DNA of 64,000 bases from Cytidiella melzeri (Eukaryota; Basidiomycota; Agaricomycetes; Polyporales; Irpicaceae): contig JABYQR010000009.1 in assembly GCA_022592445.1 (NCBI GenBank), forward strand, positions 62,001 to 126,000, given 5' to 3'. Of this stretch, positions 10,430-20,300 are shown one piece after another (within the stretch, counting starts at the first letter, position 1; every line of letters begins with the position of its first letter). Below the pieces are notes generated by a model. The model did no database searches and was not told the DNA's origin. It saw only the letters and a list, made by a program, of their open reading frames with translations. The position numbers and the translations under genes are program-made.

Positions 10430-12495
10430 TCCCGTTGCCCATTGTCCCAGTCGGTTGCCTCCTTCCACTTGGATACTGCTCCCAAATCACTCTCACAACT
10501 CATTGGACCCTCCGTCACCTCTTGCCAATGTTGTCAACAAGGGGAAGCGCAAATTTTGCAACAGATGGGAAGCTTCCCCAAAAGCACCCTTGTTCTCTCC
10601 CTATGCCCTCAATGTGTCAGCGCGCAAGAGGTTGTAAGTAGCAGAGTCCTCAGCTACGTTTCCATTGGATCGCACTGACCACAGCGCAAAACCACTCAAC
10701 AAGATCCAGTGGAATACTCTCGCTGCCACATCTCGTCTTTTACCTCAAGGCTGCCTTATCAAGAACTTCCAGATGCAATGCGGAACTGCTCTGGTGAGCC
10801 GAGTGGGGGACATTGTCGTCATTGTGCCGACAGGTGCAGGCAAGTCGATGCTCTGGTGCCTTTTGCTACTCGTTTTCAAGGATGGCATCTCGATTGTAGT
10901 GACTCTGTACACAAGTCTAGGACTTGAAGGCGAGGAAAGGTATGTCTGCACAGCAGTTATGTAGATGGCGTACTAAGATTTGTTTTTTAGTATGAAGAAG
11001 CTTGGCCTCAGTGCCGTCTTCATCCATGCAAATCAGCGCGGTGAAGATATAACGACAAATACGGTGAATGGGCTGTATCGAGTGATCTTTGTGTGTGCAG
11101 AAATGCTGGAAAGCCCAACATTTGCAGCCGTCGTCTACTCCAAGCGCGTTCAAGCTCGACTCACGGCCATATATATTAATGAAGCTCATCTAGTGCATGA
11201 GACGCATGAGTGGCGGACTTCGTACTTGCGCCTACATCAGCTGAGACCTATTGTAGGAGAACATGTACCATTGTTTGGTATCTCCGGGCAATGCTGCCGT
11301 CAGCATACCGCAACTCTCTCTGCCAATTCGCGGGGCTCAAGAATGATTGTCACCTAATTAATCTAGGCAATTTTCGTCTGGAACTTTTGACTGTCATTGT
11401 ACCGCTTCAGCATGAGCCAACCAGTTTCCGTGATCTCGCCTTCATCCTCCTCAACAACGCAACCGCGGCCAGCATTGTCAAAACGATTATCTATTGTGAC
11501 AACATCGAGATGCTCACAAAGATGTTTTGGTGGTTCAATGCCCAACTCAAGGCACTCAGGCTGCCAATGTACCTTCTCGACCTTCTACACGCGGGGTTGT
11601 CCAGGAATCATGAACGGCTTGCTCTTCGTGACTTCTGTGAAGGTCCTGGAAAGATCTTTCTTGGCACAGAGAAAATTGGCGCGGGACTGAACTTTCCTGC
11701 TGTCAAGCGAGTGGTAATCTACCTTGTTCAAAATGACTTGACAGTCACAAAGTTTGAACAGCGCAAGGGTCGCGCAGGCCGCACAAAGGGAGCTACAGGC
11801 ATAGGGATCCTGATTGCCCAACCAGAGCTTTTTGACGAAGACGCACCGTTCAAGGTAGTCAGAGCCATGGACCTGGGCTTGCTGAAGGTTATTAGAACAA
11901 AGGAAGCCTGCTACAAGGCGGCAATAGACAAAGCTTTGGAAAACCCCCCTTGTCTGAGTCCCCACGGCAGTGACCGGCATTGCTGCTCCAATTGCCACCC
12001 TTTGCTTCTACCCCCTTGCCACTTCGAGTGGGTTTTGGTTAATCCTGGTGAAGAGGGTACACAGAAAAGGCCTACAATGGCTGGGCTCTTGGGTGCCGAT
12101 GTCAAGGACGTTCTTGCACAGCTGACCAGCTGGCGGCTAGAAATATGGCGATCCAAGTGGAAGAGTCTATTTGTTGGTTTCGTCCCAGTGATATTGTTCC
12201 TGACGGCGACCTCGAGGCTCTTGCGAAGCGCATCACCTCCATTCACACTATTGACGACTTGCGGCCTATAGTGCATATCGCATACTGGACACATGTCGCA
12301 GACCCACTGCTTGCTGCGGTGAAATCTGCTGCCAGTACATTCTCTAGCTCCAACTCGGACGCATCTCAGTTCACATCAGAGTCTCCGACTCAGACTGCAG
12401 TTACGGACGGTGCTCTACCTACACAGGATAGCTCTAGCTCATCCAAACTCACAGAACTGGTATGTGTACGAGTATTTTTTGCCGCTGCTTCATAG
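10430..12495 (+). pseudogene. RecQ-like superfamily 2 helicase of the TIR element, broken
   Basis: A cysteine pair cluster (CQCC, CPQC; about 10530-10615) precedes the helicase core. Walker A is IVPTGAGKS at about 10821-10847. An intron removes about 10939-10989. The Walker B region reads YINEAHLVHETHEW at about 11170, so the usual DEAH aspartate is asparagine. A frameshift near 11285 breaks the SAT motif region (GIS..LPSAYR). Motif VI is intact as QRKGRAGR (about 11760). A second frameshift lies near 12160, after which WFRPSDIVPDGDLE to WTHVADPL continues. In an active element it would unwind DNA during transposition; this copy has lost the frame and a catalytic residue. Confidence 0.7.
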
Positions 12496-14399
12496 ATCTA
12501 ATGAATGTGTCAAGCTGCCAATGAGTTCAACAGCCACAAAGCCTAGTCGGAGTTGCTGCAGCACAAAGTTGGTCATCGGTGAATCAGTTATCTCATTTGA
12601 CTGAGGTATGTTCTACACTACCACACTGATTATTACTTAGTCGTCGTCCTCCAATTCACTAGCTAGATCCACTGCCAGTGGTGTACGTACAAAGTTGGGG
12701 CCAATGTCTTCTGAGTCTATAACATAGTCTACAGTAGTGGCATCCAATGCATTGTTTAACTTGTCCATTAGCATGTTCTCGGTTTCTGTGAAGCTATGGC
12801 AAGTGTGCAAGCGCAGCTTGTGTTGTGCAAGATGCCTTGCATGTCCGCCGTTGGTACTTGTCAGTTTGGTGAGTCTGTCATGGAAAAGTGAGCTAACAAC
12901 TTGAGTGGACTTCTTGTCATCTGCAAAGCTAAACACCTTTGCCTTGAGGAACCGTTTGACAAGGAGTTCAATGTCTTTCTCCTGCCCTACATGTGAATGT
13001 TGTTGGTTGAGCTCATCAAGCCCAAGTTGCTGAGAGACTTGCTGTGTGAGTTGCTGTACGTGGCCAAGGGCAGGCGTAACTTTCTCCAGTAACCCGGCAC
13101 TTGCATTAGCACCATGAGCTCTTCCTTTGATGCTCTTGTTAAGATGCTCAACATCAAGATCACCCTCCTTGAATCCATCCTTCCGTCCAGTAGTATTTAC
13201 TAGCATGCCTGCCAGTATAACATGGGCCAAATTGCTAGGCCAATCCCTAAGAATATTGTGAAGAAGCTCCATGCACTCGTTACTGTAGTTGTAGCTTCCA
13301 CCAGCATAGAACATTGGAGTCCAATACTTCAGCATGCGCAACATTCGGGTTGGATGGCCATGCTTGATTGCATGTCGCATTTCTCGCATAGTCATCTGAT
13401 CGTATCCCCCGACAGGTGTTTGATACCTTCTGCCTCAAGAACACTGAGACTGGGAAGAATGAATCGCTCTGCAATGGTGGTACACAGTGATGCAAAGTCC
13501 AGTGCAGTGAAGTTCTCGGTAACTGAATCAAGGCTGGCCATATCGCATACGTTCAGCTGCAGATGACATGCTGTAACAACGAGAGCATGTAGGATGACAT
13601 CAAAGAATCAGAGCCAGGCGTAGAAGTCAACTTTTTTCAGGTTCAGGCTCTCGCAATTGGGAAGATGGCTGCGCAAAGTGTAAAGGCTGACCAGATCATG
13701 TGTAGACTTGTCTCCAAAACTGTTTTGTCCCATGTTGATCACCATGTTCAAGCACTGGTGCATCATGCCACTGGTTAGCTGAATACTTGACAGGTGATCC
13801 ACACGGTTGGAGGAACAATCAAGAGCACGCTGATCTTGTGCTGCCCGATCAGCGCAGTTGTGAGGCAGTCTCCCAGAACAACAAGCCCGTCCGTCTCAAA
13901 TAAGTCTCTTGGCATCTGCAGCACATCCAGCAGGTAATGCTCAAGCACCTGCATGTTTCCCCTGGTTGAACCCTGCTCCTGGTCATATGTGGGAAGCCAG
14001 TATTGCTCAGTCTTTTGTGGTGGAATAGCGTGAGGATTGTCAAAGCTTGGTACAACTTTACGGAACCGGAAGAAACTCTTCAGGTCTTCCACCAGTATTG
14101 CTTGAACATGTGCAATGACATTGTGTCAAAATACAAGGTGGTCGTCAGAAGTCGGAATAATGCGCTGAAGAGACTCTTCCATTGGTAGACGGTGGCGAGA
14201 GCCAAAATTTTCATCAAAACGTTGCATGCTCATGAGATGCTGCACAGACAGTGTTGGTCCTGATGCACAAAAAGCCTCTCTATCCAGGATGATAAGCAAT
14301 GCAGAGACTTGATCATGCTGCACTATCCCGTGCGTTGCAGACACCTCCCATGTGTCACGGAGACAAAGCTTGACGCAACTAAAAGGGACACAATGTGGA

Positions 14400-15053
14400 C
14401 GACAACAAAAAGATGGTGGCAGGCTTGAAGCACAATGCTCTCACCAGCTATCAGACTTTATGCAAGTTGCTAGCCCAGTAAAGACCAAGTTAGTATTGAT
14501 ACTACTCGCTATGTAGTACAAGAGGGGTGTTGCTTACCTAGCCCAGTAAAGACCAAGAGGTCGAGATGGGGGCTAGGAATGTACATGTAGCTGCTTACAT
14601 AGACTTCAGGGACCTGCGCACAGACCATGTTAAGGGCAAGCTTTGCAAGAAGCTGTGTGAACAAAGAACTATAGAACTACCTAAAAGAGAACAATAGCTA
14701 TTGTCTAGACCTTGCCAAGAACTCTACTCGCGAGAGAATCTATCTAAAAGGAGACCAACTTTTGTATTCCATTCCCGCACCTGTGAGAACATCCTTCCAT
14801 AAAGAGAACAATAGGGAAAGAACAAAAGGAGTCCATGTGAACGGTATCTATGACGTCAAACCCTAGCTATGGGCTGAGCCATGTGTCTGTAGCCATGTGG
14901 TCTTACTTAAGGTAAGTCACATGCCAGTGTGACGTAGTAGCAAGTAACGTGACCGTGTGGAGCGTCTAAGCCACGTGATACGGGCGCTTAATAGATGTGC
15001 AAAGGAGTTTGTGCAGAGAAGGTTGCAACTGGGTTGCAGCCCGGAGTTTTACA
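14400..15053 (-). mobile_element. Solo LTR or LTR fragment inside the DUF6589 gene
   Basis: The outer end reads TGTAAAACTCCGGGCTG on the minus strand. The layout matches the LTR at 3015-3946: an AAGCGC block, a CACGTG box (14972-14977), TAGGGTTT, gaacaatag words, and a direct repeat flanking a GT..AG segment followed by CATCTCGACCTCTTGG in place of CATCTTGACCTCTTCG. It is therefore a relative of element 1's LTR. No internal coding is seen, so it is probably a solo LTR. I could not find a convincing target duplication, and the inner border (14400) is approximate. Confidence 0.6.
14470..14557 (-). repeat. 20-bp direct repeat flanking an intron-like segment in the second LTR
   Basis: ctagcccagtaaagaccaag occurs at 14470-14489 and 14538-14557, identical. 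On the minus strand the first unit ends GGGCTAG and is followed by GTAAGC; the other end has TACTAAC, a perfect branch-site motif, and the second unit ending GGGCTAG. The 68 nt 14537-14470 are thus bounded as a GT..AG intron. The architecture matches 3329-3410, although the repeated word differs between the two LTRs. Confidence 0.6.
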
Positions 15054-16233
15054 GATAAAAACAAGAGGTAAATTGCGAAAATTAAGGGCTAGTTGGGCCA
15101 TCCATAACACCATGCATGATCACGCCAATTGAAGTTGTCATATGCAAGCTCTTTGATTTTGTCTCGATCACAAGCAGCTATACAAGCGAGCCAAAGAGCA
15201 CTTGTACCAAGGTAGACAACGGCACGGCTTTGATATTTGTATGAGGAGCAAAATCCTACACGGTTGAGTATTTGGACTAGTTGTTCCGATGCTCCCAGCT
15301 GCCATAACATGAGCGTGTTGACAGAAGCATGATAGTTAACCTGGCGGCTACGCAAGTTGAGTAACATGGATGTGATAGTGGCCTGTCCCTGCAAAACACA
15401 AATTTCAGCACAAAGAAGTGAATCAAGCAAGCATCCACATACATCATCCGGATTTCTCGAGGCAGCCTTTGCAGGTTTGCCTGAATTGCCAATAGCAGCC
15501 TTCAGGAGCTGTTGCAGCTGGGGTGTCAATGCATCGTAGCAATCAGAGAGGTGCCTGTAGGAGAAGTCCTGCACGAGCGAGACAGTCACTGTGTGGACAG
15601 GAATCCTCAACGCCTCTGCCTCCATCTTATGTGGGCCTGACGACACTCGGTCAGTGAGAGCACTGCACTCCTTCTCGCACTCTTCCCCAGCTCTATCCAT
15701 TACCCAGTCAACAATTGACCTTCCCCACACCCCTCAACATTGGCAGCCCCACCACAAGTCCATCAAACACACAGCCCCGCCATCCTCCATAAAGGTCCCT
15801 GTAAAATTGCGGATCTCACTGTTCTCTGAGGAGAAGCAGGTCTTGAGAAATTGACGCAGCAAGAATCTACTCAGATTATCGCGCATGTATTGCAGTACAA
15901 GGCAAGCCTTTTCTTCATCTGACATTCGAGGTGCACGGCACGGCAATTGGGTAGACGGAACTCTTGATCATCTTCGTCATTTGGCCAATCGTTGTCGATG
16001 TTCTGCATAAAGAATCTCGGGGAGGGGACCTCAGGTAAGGAAGGCGCAGGAGATGTACATGGCCCTTCCGAGTTGGTGTACTCGGCCTCTGGTTCTTCTA
16101 ACTTGGAGTCCTCAAGTAGAGCAGCATGATGAAGGGGTCTATGCAAGCGAGTTGGGTGTGTATGCTCAATTCTATTGGTGTAAAAGCAGTAATATACTTT
16201 GAACAGGAGGTATAGAAGGCAGTGAGCAAACAG

Positions 16234-16404
16234 GGGAACACGAGACGAGAGGAGGTAGTGAAACGCGAAGAGAGAGCAAGTTGCTTAGCGCTTGACGCGA
16301 GTTTGTGTAACGCACGACCCCGCCTACCTAGTTGGGAAGACACCAGACTCTCACGACAGGGTTCCCAAATTGGGATGTCGTGAGAGGCTGGCCGTGCAAG
16401 ACTA
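16234..16404 (-). repeat. Right terminal inverted repeat
   Basis: Reverse complement matches 10056-10226, starting TAGTCTTGCACGGCCAGCCT at 16404. The copies differ mainly by C/T and G/A changes. Confidence 0.85.
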
Positions 16405-16413
16405 CCGTCTTGA
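16405..16413. repeat. Right 9-bp target-site duplication CCGTCTTGA
   Basis: Identical to 10047-10055 and immediately outside the right inverted repeat, which sets the element border exactly. Confidence 0.8.
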
Positions 16414-16607
16414 GACAGAAAGTGGGGGAGAGCAAGGCCAAGTTATCACTTTAAAAAAAATTCTCGTTGCCAATGCTACGCGGCACACCTGCCCGCCTCA
16501 TATGTAGAGCAGAGCGCAGAGATTATCTAAATGTCCTGCTTGTATCGGGATTTCTTGGCACAAATGCATAAATAACTCATATGTCACATTGGGAATATTT
16601 AGGTAAA

Positions 16608-16769
16608 AATTATGGGTTTTAAACCCCAAAAATGTATGGGCTATGGGTTATTGGAGAGGTATGGGTTTTTTTGTTGACTTTGGCAGGGAACCAACTCGGT
16701 GGATCAAGAAATGTATGGCTTATCAGAGTTATGGGTTATGGGAGCTATGGGTTAAGAGAGCGTCGACTG
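16608..16769. repeat. Pogo end with subterminal TATGGGTTA repeats
   Basis: Seven copies of tatgggtta or one-base variants lie between 16611 and 16754, next to the terminus cgtcgactg at 16769 and the TA target site. A GGGTTT-T-AAACCC inverted repeat overlaps the first copy (16613-16625). Such subterminal repeats are usual transposase-binding or end-recognition sites; that role is inferred here. Confidence 0.55.
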
Positions 16770-16771
16770 TA

Positions 16772-17332
16772 CCCCTACTCTGACGAAAAGACCAGACGTT
16801 CTGCCCGCGTGACATTTCGCACCATCATTTTCGCGACTTGTAGAGTTATTCTTGCATCATTTTTTTTCCTTTTACAGCAGGAGCGCTAGCGACTGTCTAC
16901 GGGAGCTCCGCGACCGTTCTCCCTCTCTCTCTTTCTCTCAGGCAGAACGTCTGGGTACGAGACTAGTGATCGTGTTGCCCGCGCGCGCTCCCGCTCAGTG
17001 GGGAGGCTGCACGTGACCGCGTTCAACGCTCGGCAAATCAAGTGGCGAATAACACCGAGCGGTCACGGAGCTTATGTCAGACTCGGAAGGAGGGAGTGTC
17101 AGCATGCGGACGTAAGACCGACTCTGGCCGAAAAGAGTAAGGTTCTTGGGCTGCGTCGCTGGTCGATATTCAGCCGCATCCTCATTGATTTAAGCTTGTA
17201 AACCGTCGAGTTCATCGTCGCGTGCTCATCGGCGGGCAGTGCTTCTCAGCCAGCTGTCAACCAGGGGACGTATATAACAAGGAGGGAGGAGGTCAGCTCG
17301 TTCTTGCGCCTCCGCAATTGCACGCTCTAATA
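16772..17332 (+). promoter_or_regulatory. Upstream region of the ABC transporter with TATA box
   Basis: About 560 bp separate the pogo end from the ABC transporter start. TATATAA at 17271-17277 lies 56 bp before the ATG at 17333, a usual core-promoter distance, and is followed by a purine-rich stretch. No drug-response motif could be assigned. The nearness of the transposon nest may affect expression. Confidence 0.55.
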
Positions 17333-20300
17333 ATGGACGACCCTCATATCTTCCAAACAGCCGCGTCACAGAGAGCCGATCAAGACAGCGCTAGCTACGG
17401 AGGTCTCCAGCAACATCGTGGCAGTTATAACGATGGTCCTCTTTCGTACAGGACCCCCGTGTCATCTACTCACAACGACGAAGACACAGACGACGACCAC
17501 TTCAACTCGGACGAAGCCAACCACCACACTTCGCCGTACCAAGCTGCAAGCACCAGCACCGCCGTTCCGAGCCGCACCACGCCCTACCAGCGCAGTGACA
17601 TTGACATCCACCTACGTCACTTTCCTTCCGTAGAGGGGTCTACTCTCCGGCCTCAGCGCTCTCATATCTCCCGCTACAATCCATTCGACCTCTCTCGAAC
17701 GCTTTCACGCGAACACGACCACAGCGACCTCAATCGCACTGTCGTAGAACTTGATCGGCTCGACAGCAGAGGCTTACCGTCTGCCTCAAAGTCAAGACCC
17801 ATGTCGGAGGAACAGCCGCACAAACTTGAGCATAGTGGAGAGGTCCCAGAGCAGTCTCAGTCGGCTGATCAACTTGACGACGGCGACGAGCTGTTCGACG
17901 ATGCCATTTCGGAGTTGACGCTAGCAGGACCCCCGGGCGATGGCCCGTTTGACCTGGAAAAGTTTTTGAGGAAATTGATGAAACAGTAAGTGAGCCTCTC
18001 ATCATTTGTTCGCGCTCGACATTCCGACGACGACTCCGCTTTCGGCGTTCGCGCTGCACGTTGCCCATCGTGTCGCATCAAGCATCATGAATCACGAGGG
18101 CCAACATGTGCCGTCCGATGTTCGTTTCAGTCACAGTTCTGCATTTCTGCGCTCTTGTTACTAAATGCAGCTCTTGTGACGAATGTTATGTTCAACCCGC
18201 TGTCATCTTGTCTAGATGGGATCGAACGCTGATAGTTGTTTTTAGACGAGACAAGGCCGCCAATGTAGTGCATCGCGAACTTGGCGTGTACTTCAAAAAT
18301 TTGCGCGTCACCGGTCTAGGCGCGACAGTCTCGTACCAACCGACCATCGGCTCAATGTTCAGTCCACATTCTACTCTCGAAGCTATCCAAGCAAAACGCC
18401 ATCCTGCCGTCCGCGCCATACTCGATGACTTTAATGGTGTCGTACGGCCTGGCGAAATGCTTCGTGCGTGTTTGTTCTCTCATGTTCGCTAGAATACCAT
18501 CTCATCGCTGCCATTAGTGGTCCTCGGTCGGCCAGGCGCAGGTTGTACCACCCTGCTCAAAACACTTGCGAATCAAACTGCCGAATATCACGGCGTCTCT
18601 GGTAACGTTCACTTCTCCTCTTTATCCCCCGACACCATCGCAAAGCACTATCGCGGTGATGTCCAGTACTGCCCTGAAGATGACGTGCACTTCCCAACGT
18701 TAACGGTTGGCGAGACGCTACGCTTCGCTTCCAAAACGCGTGCCCCGCGCAATCGGGTTGACGGACACAAGCGGAAGGATTATGAGAAGATGTTGGTCGA
18801 CGTGTTGATGAGCGTATTCGGGCTGAGAGATCAGAAGAACACAAAGGTTGGAGACGCGTGGGTGCGAGGCGTGAGCGGTGGGCAGAAGAAGAGGGTCAGT
18901 TTGGCAGAGGTCATGGCAACGAGGTGTTTGTTGGGTGCTTGGGATGGGGCTACGAGGGGGCTCGAGTGGGTTGTGACCCTTACTTGCGATTAACACGTTG
19001 AAGTTGACGGCTTTATTTCTAGCTCGTCGACGGCACTAGAGTTTATCCAGGCGCTACGCGTGTGTACGGATGCTGCGCGCATGACCACAGTCGTATCTAT
19101 CTACCAGGCAGGCGAGAGCTTGTACGAGTTGTTCGACAAGGTATGCGTTGTATATGAAGGGAAGATGGCATACTATGGGCCTGCGAATAAGGCGAGGGAG
19201 TACTTCATCGAGATGGGATACGAGCCTGCAAATCGGCAGACGACGGCGGATTTCTTGGTCGCTGGTAGGTTCTTCTCTCCTTTTCCGTGCACGCGCATAG
19301 TAAATGTTGACAAAAATCAGTGACGGATCCGAACGGTCGTATTCCACGTGCCGTCTCCCACCCTCTCCCGCGCACTGCGGTAGATTTTGCAGAGTATTTC
19401 CAAAAACACGCAATTGCTGAGAGGAACCGGGAGGATATGGAGCTATATTATAGTGAGTATGTGGAGAAGACAGATCGGAAGGCGGAATACAGGAGGAGTG
19501 TGCTGATGGAGCAGGCGAAGCATGTGAGGAAGGGGAGTCCATATGTTGTCAGTTTACCGATGCAGGTGAGTCTCAAGCCGCCTTCCTCCACTGTTCGCTA
19601 CATGTGTGCGTGGACTGATTGGTGCCCTTGATACTAATAGGCACGTGCGTTGATGGTGCGGAGGTGGCAAATCCTCAAAGGACAGTGGGTGACGGTCCTT
19701 ATTGAGATGGCGGCATTCCTCATCCAAGCGATCATCATGGGTACCATTTTCTTCCGTCTGAAGGATGCGACGTCGACGTTCTACTCAAGGGGCGGTGTGT
19801 TGTACTTGTACGTGTCCGCTCCAAACTTAACTCTTGACTTTGCTAAAGATGAGCAGTGCAATCCTGTTTTCTGCCTTGACAACCATGGCTGAAATTCCTG
19901 CCATGTTTACGCAGCGGCCAATCGTCCTTCGGCAGTTCAACGCGGCGATGTATCACCCGTTCGCGGAGAGCATGGCTTTGACGCTGGTTGACCTCCCAAT
20001 TACCTTTACGACATTGTCCCTCTTTAGTATCATCCTCTACTTCCTAGTTGGGTTGCAGCAGACTGCTGGGCAGTTCTTGTAAGTCTCTCCCTTTGCTAGT
20101 ATTTTGTGTAAAGCATATGACGCTGATCAAAATTTGCTGAGTATAGCGTGTTCTTCTTGTTCGTATACTCGATGACGGTCACGATGAAGGGCTGGTTCCG
20201 TGCACTCGCTGCGGCGTTCAAGCAGCCTGCGCCTGCTCAGACGGTCGCTGGCATGAGCATTCTGCTGTTGACGCTGTACACGGGTTACACGATCCCGCAG

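Larger units (their letters stand above)
12637..16146 (-). pseudogene. DUF6589-family transposon protein, interrupted by an LTR
   Basis: Read leftward from 16146, an acidic start leads to FRLPNCRA, where a 5-bp tandem duplication (CGTGC twice, near 15940) breaks the frame. Next come MSDEEKACLVLQYMRDN, a TGA at 15734-15736, and a long block to 15089 (VQDFSYRHLSDCYDALTP; ACDRDKIKELAYDNFNW). The gene is then interrupted by an LTR to about 14400 and resumes to 12637 with LVVLGDCLTTALIG and GDLDVEHLNKSIKGRAHG, segments that characterise the family. A further TGA lies at 14126-14128, plus a frameshift near 13600. The C-terminus ends in an acidic tail. Function is unknown; linkage to TIRs and a helicase suggests a role in transposition. 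Confidence 0.75.
10056..16404. mobile_element. 6.35-kb TIR transposon with RecQ-like helicase and DUF6589 genes
   Basis: The ends are inverted repeats of about 170 bp (10056-10226 and 16234-16404, roughly 85-90 percent alike by eye), beginning TAGTCT at both sides and flanked by a perfect 9-bp repeat CCGTCTTGA. Inside are two convergent genes: a superfamily 2 helicase (+) and a DUF6589-family protein (-), both broken. DUF6589 proteins are abundant in basidiomycete genomes and behave like a transposon-borne family; calling it the transposase is inference. The target is non-essential pogo DNA. The element resembles helicase-bearing DNA transposons (for example the Academ group) in gene content, but I cannot confirm the superfamily from sequence alone. 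Confidence 0.75.
8669..16769 (-). mobile_element. Pogo-like DNA transposon, 5' portion, carrying later insertions
   Basis: The outer end at 16769 reads CAGTCGACGCTCTCTTAACC on the minus strand and is followed outside by TA (16770-16771), the target-site dinucleotide of Tc1/mariner/pogo elements. Transposase coding starts in 10046-9094 and continues to 8669, where Gypsy element 2 interrupts it. The stretch 10056-16404 is a separate inverted-repeat element inserted between the pogo 5' end and its coding region, with a 9-bp target duplication. The pogo 3' end lies outside the window. Assignment to pogo rests on the CENP-B-like helix-turn-helix and the DDE segment. Confidence 0.65.

Noticed and set aside
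10281..10640. Overlapping open frames left of the helicase
   Set aside because: Apart from a cysteine cluster in one frame, no motif or splice pattern links them into a gene.
17990..18232. Open frame inside the first ABC transporter intron
   Set aside because: No PDR similarity, and splicing 17985 to 18246 gives the conserved sequence in phase.
18106..18245. Possible extra exon upstream of [13 protein letters not shown]
   Set aside because: The frame is open by chance; the residues before position 18246 do not match the family and the acceptor TTTTTAG is good.
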